NCBI GenBank assembly: GCA_014055465.1
Contig: WIAF01000001.1
Location: forward strand, 310,001-374,000
Reading direction: 5' to 3'
Source: Nitrospira sp. CR1.1
Lineage (GTDB): Bacteria; Nitrospirota; Nitrospiria; Nitrospirales; Nitrospiraceae
Length of the DNA stretch: 64,000 nt
A program made the position numbers and the translations under genes. Under the pieces are notes generated by a model, which saw nothing but the letters and a program-made list of their open reading frames with translations, ran no database searches and was not told where the DNA came from. Positions 34,485 to 43,436 of the stretch are shown piece by piece; the first letter of the stretch is position 1, and each line of letters begins with the position of its first letter.

Positions 34485-36161
34485 GTGAACCACGACGCCT
34501 CTGAATCAACGATCGTCACACCTTCAGCATGGACCATTCTTGCGCGTCTCCACCTCCTGATCGGACTCGAGCGCCGCATTCTGGCAATCATCGCCTCCTA
34601 TGCCATCGTGATCGGCTCGTTCGCGCTGATCGTTCCGCTCACCGTACAAGAGCTCGTCAACACTTTTGCCTTCGCCATTCAACCGATCATGATTGTGACG
34701 CTGGTGGCCATCATGTTGGGCGCATTGCTCCTGATGGGTGCGTTCCGCGTTCTGCAGGGACGAGCGGTGGAGATCCTAGTTCAGCGGATCTATACGCGGC
34801 TTGCCGTCGCCTTTACCGAAGCCCTTCCCCGGTTTCGCGAGAACGTGTTTCTTCCCCAACATACCAATACCTTCATCGAAGCGGAGCTGTTGCCGCGCGC
34901 GCTGGTTGCGATGCTGGTCGATCTCATCAATGTGTTCGTGTCGGGCATGATCGGCATGGCGATCCTGATCATGTACCATCCCTACTTCCTCGGCTATAAC
35001 ATCTTCCTGATTACCGGTTTTGCTTTTCTCCTGACCTTTTTCGGTCGCGGGGGACTCCGTATCACTCAACAGGTATCGAAACTTCACTACCAGACCTTTC
35101 ACTGGCTGCAGGACATCGGCATCAACCGGCTCCATTTTAAATCTACCGACAGCCTGCCCCTGTTGCTCAAGAAAACCGATGTGTTCGTTCAAGCCTATGT
35201 CATGGCGCGGAAGACACGATCCGACATTTTGACGGGATCCCAATATAAGAGCGCGGTGATATTTCAGGCCTTCGCCCACAGCGGCATGATCGGCCTCGGC
35301 GGATGGTTATTGTCGTTGGGGGACATTACGCTCGGCCAATTCGTTGCGGCGGAGGTCATTGTCGGCACCCTGCTCCTCAATCTCGACATCGTCGCCCGGC
35401 GTATGTACGCCGCAATTTATGCCGCCACCTCCTTGCAGGAGCTCTCCGACCTGTTCGAGATGCCGAAAGAAGAGATCTCCGGTCCGATCGCCGCCTGGCT
35501 GCCGAATCCCACGCTGCAGGGCGTACGCCTGACGTGCAAAGACGTATCCTTTGCCAGCCCGGACGGACCGATGCTGTTCGATCATTTCAACCTGGAAGTG
35601 TTGCCGGGCGAAAAGATCAGCGTGCTCACAGGAACAAGCAAAAGCAAAACGTCCCTGGCGCTTCTCCTCGCCGGACTCTATCATCCCGCCAGCGGAGTCA
35701 TTCGCTACAACGACATCGACCTGCGCGACGTGTCACTCAATTATGTGAATTGTTGCCGGGGCTTGATGCTCGATTCCCACCCCACCCTGTTCGATGGTAC
35801 CCTGGAGGAGAATGTGACGCTCCAGCGCCCGTCGATTCAATTCGCGGATTTGAGCTGGGCGCTCCGGTTCGTGGAGCTTGAAGAAGAGATCGACGCGTTG
35901 CCCCAAGGCCTGGAAACGGTCGTGCACGGGAACGGCACCAACTTAAGCCGCAGCCAGGTTCTTCGCATTCTTCTGGCCAGGATGATCATCACCCGGCCGG
36001 AATTGCTGATTTTCAACGGCAGTCTTCACAATATCGATCCGGCCCTGCGACTGACTCTGTTGCGAAGGCTCTGCTCAAAAGAGGAGCCCTGGTCCGTCGT
36101 GTTCGTCTCCAATGATCCGGAAGTCGGTCAACTGGTCGAGCGACGTGTCATCCTCGATTGA
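34485..36161 (+). CDS. ABC exporter-like protein with degenerate ATPase domain (second copy)
   Basis: A 558-residue paralogue of the preceding gene, sharing VPLTVQELVNTFAFA in the membrane domain and KEEPWSV-FVSND near the end. Walker A is GTSKSKT (383-389), signature LSRSQ (487-491), Walker B FNG (Asn511, Gly512), Q-loop Ser431, switch Asn543. Catalytic Glu to Gly, Q-loop Gln to Ser and switch His to Asn are identical changes to those in its partner, so inactivation likely preceded the duplication. The reading frames are intact and full length, so these are not pseudogenes. GTG 34485 lacks a strong ribosome site. The two probably form a heterodimer. Confidence 0.85.
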   Translation: MNHDASESTIVTPSAWTILARLHLLIGLERRILAIIASYAIVIGSFALIVPLTVQELVNTFAFAIQPIMIVTLVAIMLGALLLMGAFRVLQGRAVEILVQRIYTRLAVAFTEALPRFRENVFLPQHTNTFIEAELLPRALVAMLVDLINVFVSGMIGMAILIMYHPYFLGYNIFLITGFAFLLTFFGRGGLRITQQVSKLHYQTFHWLQDIGINRLHFKSTDSLPLLLKKTDVFVQAYVMARKTRSDILTGSQYKSAVIFQAFAHSGMIGLGGWLLSLGDITLGQFVAAEVIVGTLLLNLDIVARRMYAAIYAATSLQELSDLFEMPKEEISGPIAAWLPNPTLQGVRLTCKDVSFASPDGPMLFDHFNLEVLPGEKISVLTGTSKSKTSLALLLAGLYHPASGVIRYNDIDLRDVSLNYVNCCRGLMLDSHPTLFDGTLEENVTLQRPSIQFADLSWALRFVELEEEIDALPQGLETVVHGNGTNLSRSQVLRILLARMIITRPELLIFNGSLHNIDPALRLTLLRRLCSKEEPWSVVFVSNDPEVGQLVERRVILD

Positions 36162-36274
36162 CCGGCATTTCTCAAAAACCAACCTCAATTTCTTTCTTTA
36201 GGCGCGATCTGCTAGACTGAGTGGGCTGAACCACGCGGGCCATCCACGCCGCCTCCGGTCGGAAGGGGACATTT

Positions 36275-37051
36275 GTGTCGCTTGCCTCACGCTTTAAACT
36301 GTCCTTTCCCAGCGCCAATCAATTGATCATCAGCATCCTGATCGCAGGACTGGGATGGATCAGTGGGCAGGCCCTCAGTCGTATCGACCAGGACCTGCGC
36401 ATCATGTATACCGAGTACACGCTCGGAGCCGCCGACCTCGCCCATATCTCCGCCGACGTCATCCGCTACCGCAACACCATCATCCGGTCGTTGGAAGCGG
36501 AAAATCAGACCGTCTTTGAACGCATCACCGAGTCGCTCCCGGCGCAACGAGCGCGCATCCAGCACGCGGTGGATCGTTATGCCGCAGCCGGCCTGCGCGT
36601 GTCGCGTAGCGGACGCAGCGAAGAAAAAGACATCCAGGCCGTGCGTGACAGCCTCGACCAATACTTCCATGTCGCCAGCCAGACGATCGATCTGCTGGCG
36701 CAGGAATGGAAAGCGGGATCGCCGAAAGAGGCGTCGCAACTTCGGCGCAAAGCTGAAATCCATGCAGCCGACAACGGCGGGCCCAAAGTGATGCAAGTCA
36801 GCCTGGCCTTGGACCGTCTGTTGGAGACCGTGGCGGAAGTGGCCAAAGACATGCGCGACGAAGGCACCAAAACCATCCGCTCGACCAGCTATTGGATTGT
36901 GGGAGGGAGTTTTTTTATCGCCCTGTTGAATCTGTTCCTCAGTCGAACCGCGAGATCGCCGCAACTGCCCGCATCCAGACCTGAAGAATCCATCGGTTCC
37001 GGCTTGAACCTGCCGGGTGACCATCCCAATTCGGCGCTCCGGGCCGATTAG
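36275..37051 (+). CDS. Membrane four-helix-bundle sensor-like protein without output domain
   Basis: A 258-residue protein with one helix at ~17-35 (LIISILIAGLGWISGQAL) and another at ~203-222 (YWIVGGSFFIALLNLFL) enclosing a ~165-residue all-helical periplasmic domain like the 4HB ligand domain of chemoreceptors. The cytoplasmic tail is only ~35 residues, Pro/Ser-rich, with no HAMP, kinase or MCP signalling domain. GTG 36275 has AAGGGG upstream. It follows the export locus by 113 bp and may report on or regulate it; function is unknown. Confidence 0.7.
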   Translation: MSLASRFKLSFPSANQLIISILIAGLGWISGQALSRIDQDLRIMYTEYTLGAADLAHISADVIRYRNTIIRSLEAENQTVFERITESLPAQRARIQHAVDRYAAAGLRVSRSGRSEEKDIQAVRDSLDQYFHVASQTIDLLAQEWKAGSPKEASQLRRKAEIHAADNGGPKVMQVSLALDRLLETVAEVAKDMRDEGTKTIRSTSYWIVGGSFFIALLNLFLSRTARSPQLPASRPEESIGSGLNLPGDHPNSALRAD

Positions 37052-37068
37052 GCGGCTGCTTGCCCCCC

Positions 37069-37779
37069 TCACATCGATGATTCGGGCGGCCGGCCCAACG
37101 CCTGGAACAGTCGACGACGTTCCTCCTGACTCAAGTCCATCCACTGCCCCGCATGAAGCCCTTCTATGGTGATGTGCATCATCCGCACGCGATGTAGTGA
37201 CACCACCCGGTAGCCGAGCGCCTGGCACATGCGTCGAATCTGACGATTCCGCCCCTCGGTCAGGATGATCCGGAATCGTCGGGGCCCCAATCGCGCCATG
37301 AGACAAGGCCGCGTACGCTCCCCTAATATGACCACGCCCTGTGCCATCTGCGAGAGAAAGGGTTCATCAAACTCGCGATCAACTTCCACGCGATATTCCC
37401 GCTCATGCCCGTGCTCAACCCGCAAGATTTCGTTGACGATATCCCCGTCATTGGTGAGGAGAATGAGACCGGACGAATCCTTGTCGAGACGTCCGATCGG
37501 GAAGATCCTGGCAGCATGGCCGATTTCGGAGATGATGTTCCGCGGCACATGCAGTTCGGTGGTGGTCGTCACCCCGACGGGCTTGTGATATTTGATGTAG
37601 ACGACGCGGTTGCCCCGCTGCAGCACTGTTCCGTCACGCGCCACCAGATCCTGCGGCGAGACCTGATCCCCGAGCTTGGCCACCATGCCGTTGATCGTGA
37701 CTCGACCTTCGGCAATCAGTCGATCAGCTTCCCGTCGTGAACACAGGCCCTGCTCGGTGAAGAATTTATTGATGCGCAT
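37069..37779 (-). CDS. rluF: 23S rRNA pseudouridine synthase, RsuA/RluB/RluF family
   Basis: A 236-residue enzyme. An S4 RNA-binding domain at the start (MRINKFFTEQGLCSRREADR) precedes the catalytic domain with GRLDKDSSGLILLTNDGD, whose Asp is the nucleophile. EGRNRQIRRM and a terminal basic region complete the family pattern. The wording of the catalytic motif is closest to RluF (U2604), but RluB cannot be excluded. ATG 37779 has no clear ribosome site. It converges on the four-helix protein with only 17 bp between them. Confidence 0.9.
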   Translation of the reverse strand: MRINKFFTEQGLCSRREADRLIAEGRVTINGMVAKLGDQVSPQDLVARDGTVLQRGNRVVYIKYHKPVGVTTTTELHVPRNIISEIGHAARIFPIGRLDKDSSGLILLTNDGDIVNEILRVEHGHEREYRVEVDREFDEPFLSQMAQGVVILGERTRPCLMARLGPRRFRIILTEGRNRQIRRMCQALGYRVVSLHRVRMMHITIEGLHAGQWMDLSQEERRRLFQALGRPPESSM

Positions 37780-37955
37780 GGCGGGAAATGAACTCGCGTG
37801 AGCAGTCCCTCGTAAAGCGTAGTTCGTCTCTCGTAAAGAGGATGTGGACAACAGCCTCGACCGAAACAGGCAGGCACAGATCCGTCATGACCTGTGTGCC
37901 AAGTCATGAGCGATACATTCCGCGCTCTAACAAGAACCGCTTCACAATATGAGAG

Positions 37956-38888
37956 TCACTGCACACGCCGGCCGGCTCGAATCCGTCCCAGCATGCGGTA
38001 GATCAAGCGGGCAATGCTGAACTGGGGAGCGACGAAGCCTTCAATCGGGGCGATCTCGCTGATGTCCATGCCGACGATGCCAGGCCCGTTCGCCAGGGCC
38101 GTCACCAGCGCGAGGGTATCGTACCACCCCAGCCCGCCCGGTTCCGGTGTTCCCAATGCCGGAACAAGGGACGCATCCAGCCCATCACAATCGAAGGTGA
38201 GATACACCGGCCCGGTGCACGCAGCCACCACCTCGGGGATCCAGCGAGCGGCCCGCCCCTCGTAGGGCTCGGACGGATCCAGAATCGAGGCGGCAAAAAA
38301 CGTCTTGATCTGGGGAGTCTTGTCGATAAGCTCGATTTCTTCCGGGCTGATCGACCGGATGCCGACCTGCACGAGCGGCAACCCGTCTTGCACCACTCTG
38401 GCCATAACACTGGCGTGACTGTAAGGGTTGCCCTGATAGGCCTGACGGAGATCGCCATGGGCGTCGATTTGTACGACGGTCATTCCCGGGTAGGCCCGCG
38501 CATGCGCGCGAATGGCGCCTAAGGCGCCGGTATGCTCGCCGGTCAGAGTCACCAGAAACTTCCCTCGACCGACATGCGGCGCCACAAACTCCTGAATGGC
38601 CTGCACGGCCTGGCCATCCACCAGCCCGGCAAGGTTTAACGTGGCGGCCGTGGCGACCCCGCCCCACTCGCGATACGGCTCGTACCGCAGCTGCTCATCA
38701 TACAGTTCGACTTGTTGGGAGGCTTCAATGATAGCGGAGGGGCCTCGATCGGAACCGAGGATATAACTTGAGGTGTGCTCGTAAGGAGCCGGCAGTACGT
38801 AGACTCCGGCCTGATCAGGATGACACCAGGGTTCGTCGATCCCGAGGAAATTGTCGGCTTGCCCAAGCCATCCGGTCGGGAGCGTCAT
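37956..38888 (-). CDS. speB: Agmatinase / ureohydrolase-family enzyme
   Basis: A 310-residue arginase-fold protein. Metal ligands appear in TGEHTGALG, QIDAHGDLR and TFDCDGLDASLVP. Agmatinases split agmatine to putrescine and urea. The first motif is TGEHT rather than the common GGDHS. The arginine decarboxylase gene ends 8 bp upstream, which strongly supports agmatine as substrate. ATG 38888 begins MTLPTGWLGQ. Confidence 0.9.
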   Translation of the reverse strand: MTLPTGWLGQADNFLGIDEPWCHPDQAGVYVLPAPYEHTSSYILGSDRGPSAIIEASQQVELYDEQLRYEPYREWGGVATAATLNLAGLVDGQAVQAIQEFVAPHVGRGKFLVTLTGEHTGALGAIRAHARAYPGMTVVQIDAHGDLRQAYQGNPYSHASVMARVVQDGLPLVQVGIRSISPEEIELIDKTPQIKTFFAASILDPSEPYEGRAARWIPEVVAACTGPVYLTFDCDGLDASLVPALGTPEPGGLGWYDTLALVTALANGPGIVGMDISEIAPIEGFVAPQFSIARLIYRMLGRIRAGRRVQ

Positions 38889-38896
38889 ACCTGCCG

Positions 38897-39472
38897 CTAG
38901 GCCTTGTTCAGAAGGCTCTTGGGGATGTTTTCCGTCGGGATAAACACCGCCAACGCGATGACGCAGGTCCAGCGGTTCGGCCGGCCGACGGCAGATTGCG
39001 TGATGTTGAGGGTCCGGACGATTTTTCCGCCCATCTTGAAGACCTGCTCGCGCTCTTTCCAGGCCACATCCGGATCGAACTCGATCCCTTGGGTGGTGGC
39101 GAGCATCTGAGCCGCCAGGTCTTCCGTGTATTCACCGGATTCTTCGTCCGTTTCACCGTAGGCATGGTGCTCGGAAAGATACCCATAGGTATCACGATCC
39201 GTCGGAATCGCCAAGCCGATGGATGCGGAGATCAGCCGGTTGCGTTCGTTGGTCTCGGACCGGGCCATGACACAAAAGGTGATTTCCCCTGGATTCAACA
39301 ATTTCTCGCCGCGTTTGCGCGGAAGGATTTTGCAGTTGGGCGGAAGAATGGACGAGACGCTGACGAGGTTACAATAGGCCACGCCGGCACTGCGCAAGGC
39401 CTGCTCGAACGCAGCCAGCTTTTCCTTGTGCACTCCGACGCCCCTCGTCAAAAACATGTGTGTTGGTACCAT
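38897..39472 (-). CDS. pdaD: Pyruvoyl-dependent arginine decarboxylase
   Basis: A 191-residue proenzyme. Self-cleavage between Ser40 and Ser41 ([12 protein letters not shown]) would give the beta chain and the pyruvoyl-capped alpha chain. The family start [17 protein letters not shown] supports ATG 39472, preceded by GAGGGAG; an upstream ATG at 39490 is less likely. It makes agmatine from arginine and is followed by agmatinase in an operon. PLP-type decarboxylases are replaced by this class in archaea, chlamydiae and some bacteria. Confidence 0.95.
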   Translation of the reverse strand: MVPTHMFLTRGVGVHKEKLAAFEQALRSAGVAYCNLVSVSSILPPNCKILPRKRGEKLLNPGEITFCVMARSETNERNRLISASIGLAIPTDRDTYGYLSEHHAYGETDEESGEYTEDLAAQMLATTQGIEFDPDVAWKEREQVFKMGGKIVRTLNITQSAVGRPNRWTCVIALAVFIPTENIPKSLLNKA

Positions 39473-39546
39473 GTAGGTCTCCCTCTTCATCCCGCGTCGA
39501 ACGCACTCCGCGTGAGTGTTCGATGAATTGTCACAAGGCCTTGGCC

Positions 39547-39564
39547 GCGCGTGTGATCACGCGC
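39547..39564. promoter_or_regulatory. Palindrome upstream of the arginine decarboxylase operon
   Basis: GCGCGTG-TGAT-CACGCGC, a perfect 7-bp inverted repeat, lies 75 bases upstream of the pdaD start in the 174-bp spacer. It could be an operator; no -35/-10 pair was convincing beside it. Confidence 0.35.
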
Positions 39565-39633
39565 CGACACGCGCGAAAGTTGTATCAAGTTTGTTCCGCA
39601 TCCGCAATACGGCGAGAGGGTTTTTTTGCCCTG

Positions 39634-39659
39634 CCGGCGCTTTCTTTCACGGGCGCCGG
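39634..39659 (-). terminator. Hairpin at the end of the aldehyde dehydrogenase gene
   Basis: CCGGCGC and GCGCCGG arms enclose a 12-base loop that contains the stop codon. An A/T run (TTTTTTT on plus at 39621-39627) lies beyond, but its orientation would give A residues in the mRNA, so this is not a classical terminator. Confidence 0.3.
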
Positions 39660-41077
39660 AGGTTCACGACCAGCAATTTGGGCTCGGTCATATCCTCGAT
39701 CGCATACCGCAGGCCTTCGCGTCCGATGCCGGAATCTTTGATGCCGCCGTAGGGCATGTGATCCGCACGGAAGGTGGGAATCTCATTCGCCAACACTCCG
39801 CCAACCTCCAACCGTTCGAATGCCTGAAAAATGCGCCCGATATGGTTGGTGAAGATTCCCGCTTGCAACCCATAGTCCGAGTCATTGACGGCGTTCAACG
39901 CCGCCTCAAACTCACGATAGGGCGTAATGGTGACCAACGGCCCGAAGACTTCCCGGCAGGACACGTTCATCGCGGGGGCCACCTGGGATAACACGGTTGG
40001 ACGCACCACCGATCCCTCACGCGGTCCGCCAGACAGCAGGCGCGCGCCTTGCGCAACCGCTTCGCCAATCCAACCCTCGATGCGCTGCGCGGCGCCGGCG
40101 TCGATCAACGGACCCACCACGGTGCGCTCGTCGCCCGGATCCCCGGTCGCCAACCCACGCACCCGGGCCACGAGCTTTTCGGTAAACGACTCGGCGACGG
40201 ACTCGTGCACAAAGATCCGCTGAACGGAAATACAGGTCTGCCCCGCATACGTGAACCCGCCGGTGACGCAGCGCTGGGCCGCGTACTCCAAATCCGCGTC
40301 AGGTTCGATGATCACGGCGGCGTTGCCGCCCAATTCAAGGACGACCTTTTTCTTGCCGCACTTGGCCTTCAGCATCCAGCCGACGGGCGCGCTCCCGGTG
40401 AAACTCAACAATTTGAAGCGGGGATCGACCGCCAATTGTTCCGCGACAATATTGTCGCAGGGCAGCACATTGAGCCCCCCCGGCGGCACACCGGCCTTGA
40501 GCAGCACATCGCCAAGCAGGAGCGCCGTCAGCGGGGTCTGAGGAGCCGGCTTGATCACAATCGAGTTGCCCGCCGCCAGGGCCGGAGCCACCTTGTGCAC
40601 GACGAGATTGAGTGGAAAATTGAACGGGGTAATACCGAGAATCGGACCGATGGGGAACCGCCGCGTCACCCCCCAATAGGATTCCATTCCCGGCGACCAA
40701 TCCAGCGGCACCACCTCGCCGCCGATTCGTTTGGCTTCTTCTCCGGCAATGGACAGGGTCTGAATGGCACGACCGACTTCACGACGGGCATCAGTCAGAG
40801 GTTTGCCGGCTTCCGCCGTCATGGTACGCGCGAATTCTTCCTGGCGCGCCTGCAGCGCCTGGGCCGCGGTGGCAAGCAGCGTCGACCGCGCATAGCCCGA
40901 CAAGCGGCGCATCGCCGCCGCACCCTCGACCGAAGACTGCATCGCCGATTCCGCATCCGCAGGACTCGCCTGGCAGACATGGGCAATCGTCTCGCCTGTG
41001 TAGGGATTGCGTACAGGGGCGACCGTCGTGGACTGAGACCAGCGGCCGCCGACTAGGAATGGACGTCCATCTTCCAA
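39647..41077 (-). CDS. NAD(P)-dependent aldehyde dehydrogenase
   Basis: A 476-residue ALDH. The general base Glu is in VLELGGNAA and the catalytic Cys in GQTCISVQRI; GITPFNFPLNLVVHKVAPAL and the C-terminal YGGIKDSGIGREG match the non-phosphorylating ALDH superfamily (lactaldehyde/glyceraldehyde-type branches). The start is a TTG at 41077 with GGGAG 8 bases upstream; no in-frame ATG is nearby. The preceding small zinc-ribbon gene ends 28 bp upstream. The substrate is not predictable. Confidence 0.9.
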   Translation of the reverse strand: MEDGRPFLVGGRWSQSTTVAPVRNPYTGETIAHVCQASPADAESAMQSSVEGAAAMRRLSGYARSTLLATAAQALQARQEEFARTMTAEAGKPLTDARREVGRAIQTLSIAGEEAKRIGGEVVPLDWSPGMESYWGVTRRFPIGPILGITPFNFPLNLVVHKVAPALAAGNSIVIKPAPQTPLTALLLGDVLLKAGVPPGGLNVLPCDNIVAEQLAVDPRFKLLSFTGSAPVGWMLKAKCGKKKVVLELGGNAAVIIEPDADLEYAAQRCVTGGFTYAGQTCISVQRIFVHESVAESFTEKLVARVRGLATGDPGDERTVVGPLIDAGAAQRIEGWIGEAVAQGARLLSGGPREGSVVRPTVLSQVAPAMNVSCREVFGPLVTITPYREFEAALNAVNDSDYGLQAGIFTNHIGRIFQAFERLEVGGVLANEIPTFRADHMPYGGIKDSGIGREGLRYAIEDMTEPKLLVVNLRRP

Positions 41078-41105
41078 CGGACCAACTCCCGGAGAGGAAT
41101 ATTCG

Positions 41106-41384
41106 CTACTGGACAGACTCCACAGGAGGCGTCACGGAAGCGGCCGCGCTGAGCGCCGCGCCTTCTTGTTGAGCGGCCACCGCTTTGGCGATCAACTCGG
41201 CGGTTCCCCAATCCTGCACCGCCGCCAGGGTAAACGCTTCGTATGTCGAGACCCCGTGACAGGTCGGACAGGCAGGCATGGGTACCTTTCGGCAAAACGC
41301 CTCGCTCAAACAGGACATGCACACATACAGATCCGCCTCTCCATCCTTTGCAGGCACCGTCCAAAAAGCTTGTTTCGACCCCAT
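41106..41384 (-). CDS. Small zinc-ribbon-like protein
   Basis: A 92-residue protein with two CxxC pairs (VCMSCLSEAFC and PACPTC) that should bind one metal, and a helical Ala-rich C-terminal half (LIAKAVAAQQEGAALSAAA). ATG 41384 is preceded by GAGG 10 bases upstream. It lies 28 bp before the aldehyde dehydrogenase and is likely co-transcribed. I know no function for it. Confidence 0.7.
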   Translation of the reverse strand: MGSKQAFWTVPAKDGEADLYVCMSCLSEAFCRKVPMPACPTCHGVSTYEAFTLAAVQDWGTAELIAKAVAAQQEGAALSAAASVTPPVESVQ

Positions 41385-41465
41385 AGTGCAGTTCCCTCTT
41401 TCCTGGCTAAACGATACATCTCGTCACGCTAGTCACCACGCTGGCTCCCTCGCGCATGAGTGGCT

Positions 41466-42119
41466 CTACTTCACCTTCCCTTCCGACGCCGCGAGAAGCT
41501 TCTCAATTTCTTCCTCGAAGGCAGCAAAGGGGAAGGCTCCGGGAATCGCGAGCGCCGGATTTTGGGCCGTGGGCTGCTGCGTCGTCCGCATCAGAATGAA
41601 GCCGGGTGTGCCGTGAAATCCCCAGGAATTGGCTTCGTCGCGATCTTGAAAGATCGCCTTCATGTGCGGAGCGTCGCGCAGACATTGCCGAAACTTCGCT
41701 TGGTCGAGATTGATGGCTTTGGCATGCTGGGAATAACTATCCACATCCAAGCGGCCGTCGGCGGCAAACAGGCGGTCATGCATGGGCCAATAGGTGCCTT
41801 GATCTCCTGCACAACGGGCTGCCAAGGCAGCCGTCACGCCGGGGCCCTGATCGGCACGTGGGTAATCCTTGTAGAGAAACCGCACCTTGCCCGTATCCAC
41901 GTATCGCGCTTGAATCTTGGGCCAGGTTTCCTTGAAAAACTTGAGACAGTAGCCGCAGGTAAAATCCGAATATTCGATCAGGGTGATCGGCGCATCCATC
42001 TTGCCCCGCATACGATTGTCGACTGCCGGCGCGCCCGCCGCCATGACCGACGCCGTCGTCAGCACGAACAGAAGAACCGGCGCCCCGACCCTCATCATCC
42101 AACCAGCCATGGCTGTCAT
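41466..42119 (-). CDS. Exported DsbA/DsbG-like thiol-disulfide protein
   Basis: A 217-residue protein with a signal peptide (VGAPVLLFVLTTASVMAAGA) and a thioredoxin fold: active site CGYC in SDFTCGYCLKFF, cis-Pro in HGTPGFILM. It probably oxidises or isomerises disulfides in the periplasm. ATG 42119 overlaps the stop of the deoxyhypusine-synthase-like gene (ATGA), so translation is coupled although the functions seem unrelated. Confidence 0.85.
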   Translation of the reverse strand: MTAMAGWMMRVGAPVLLFVLTTASVMAAGAPAVDNRMRGKMDAPITLIEYSDFTCGYCLKFFKETWPKIQARYVDTGKVRFLYKDYPRADQGPGVTAALAARCAGDQGTYWPMHDRLFAADGRLDVDSYSQHAKAINLDQAKFRQCLRDAPHMKAIFQDRDEANSWGFHGTPGFILMRTTQQPTAQNPALAIPGAFPFAAFEEEIEKLLAASEGKVK

Positions 42120-43219
42120 GCGGAGACACTTCTCGCAGCGCATCGTTCCAACAATCCCACCATGAGCAGCGGCCACACCAGCGTCGCATCACTGAGGACT
42201 TCGGCGAAACGGCCGCCCTCAGCCGGCGGGACGAACTTGCCCCAGGAGATGCCTTCTTGATAGGTGCAGCCGCTCAATCCGCCCCAATAGTCCGGCTCAG
42301 GGCAGATCCGCACGCCATAGTGGAAGCGTGGCGGTTGGACATTGAGCCCGAGACGCGTATTGCTGATTTCAATATAGGGGGCCACTTGCTGCGCCCAATT
42401 GCGAGGCACGCCGCCGCCGATGGTAAAAATCCCGAGCCGCGTGGAGCCGAGGACTTCCTCTGCATAGTGATTCAGATCGAGGTAGGGGTTAAACACCGGA
42501 CAGGTCTGGTGCAACCTGCGTAGTATCGCGAGATCCCCGCCCTCTTTGATCTGGCTGCGGGTAAAATCGATCTGTTTGCCCATGGCCCAGGTCCCGACGT
42601 CCAGGCCCATTTCAGAATCGGTAAAGGCGGGAATATAGACCGGAACGTTCTTGAGATAGGCGCTCTTGAGAATGCCCGGGCCCTCGAATTCCTCGGCCAG
42701 CGTCTTGCCCAATTCGCGAGTCAAAAAGTTCGACGACAGGGGCTGATCGATATTGATGCGCTTCATAGTCTGCGATACCACATGCTCGACATAGTTGAGA
42801 TTCGATTCCATCTCGAGCGTGTCGTAGACCCGATTGTAGCCCTTTTGAAATAGCTCCTCATCGGTATGGGACGGTTCATGACGGTAGTGCAGCTTGCCCA
42901 CTGATTCGCTCAATCCGTGCGCCACCAGCGCGCCGGTCGAGACAATCGCCTGCACCATGCCGCGGTCGATCATGGTGCTGATGATCTTGCCCATCTTGGC
43001 AATCGTCATGGCACCCGACAGGGTCAACACGACCTTGCACTCAGGATCCTCGATCATCGCGGCGAGCGTTTCGTAGGCCTCACCCAGACGACGGCCCCCG
43101 AACGCCGTCTTGCGCATCGCTTCCAGCAACTCCGTGAAAGAATGAATTTTCTCGGGATCTAGAGGCTCCAATGCCTCCAAGCCATCCTTGGCTCCGTCGT
43201 GAAATTCCCGTCCCGCCAT
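42116..43219 (-). CDS. Deoxyhypusine synthase-family protein
   Basis: A 367-residue protein. The NAD/polyamine-site pattern is present: LTLSGAMTIAKMGK, VSTGALVAHG, PVYIPAFTDSEMGL, FTIGGGVPRNWAQQ and EGISWGKF with the catalytic Lys. In eukaryotes and archaea DHS modifies eIF5A; bacteria lack eIF5A, and bacterial homologues are thought to make homospermidine or related polyamines. Together with nearby arginine decarboxylase and agmatinase this supports a polyamine role. ATG 43219 has GGGAGG 8 bases upstream. Confidence 0.9.
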   Translation of the reverse strand: MAGREFHDGAKDGLEALEPLDPEKIHSFTELLEAMRKTAFGGRRLGEAYETLAAMIEDPECKVVLTLSGAMTIAKMGKIISTMIDRGMVQAIVSTGALVAHGLSESVGKLHYRHEPSHTDEELFQKGYNRVYDTLEMESNLNYVEHVVSQTMKRINIDQPLSSNFLTRELGKTLAEEFEGPGILKSAYLKNVPVYIPAFTDSEMGLDVGTWAMGKQIDFTRSQIKEGGDLAILRRLHQTCPVFNPYLDLNHYAEEVLGSTRLGIFTIGGGVPRNWAQQVAPYIEISNTRLGLNVQPPRFHYGVRICPEPDYWGGLSGCTYQEGISWGKFVPPAEGGRFAEVLSDATLVWPLLMVGLLERCAARSVSA

Positions 43220-43436
43220 GATGAACGCCTCCCGAAAAAAAATCAGCCTTCCGATTAAGCAGACCATTTTATACACAACCGACTGTCGCGGGGTCAATTG
43301 AAGCGCGACCAGCGGCCCATCACCATTCACACATGGCTTCGTGGAAGGGAGTGGGAGGCACGCGTACAACCATCCATGGGCAGGCAGGTCAGCGTGTAAA
43401 ACAGTGTTGGGGGTATCGCCGTCGCGAAAGAACGGG

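Noticed and set aside
32675-36161. Tandem ABC genes as pseudogenes
   Set aside because: Both frames are uninterrupted and full length, and the same motif changes occur in both, which is more consistent with selection than decay.
36287-37306. 339-codon minus-strand ORF opposite the four-helix protein
   Set aside because: It overlaps two real genes and shows shadow-frame composition; the plus-strand frame has a ribosome site and clear membrane helices.
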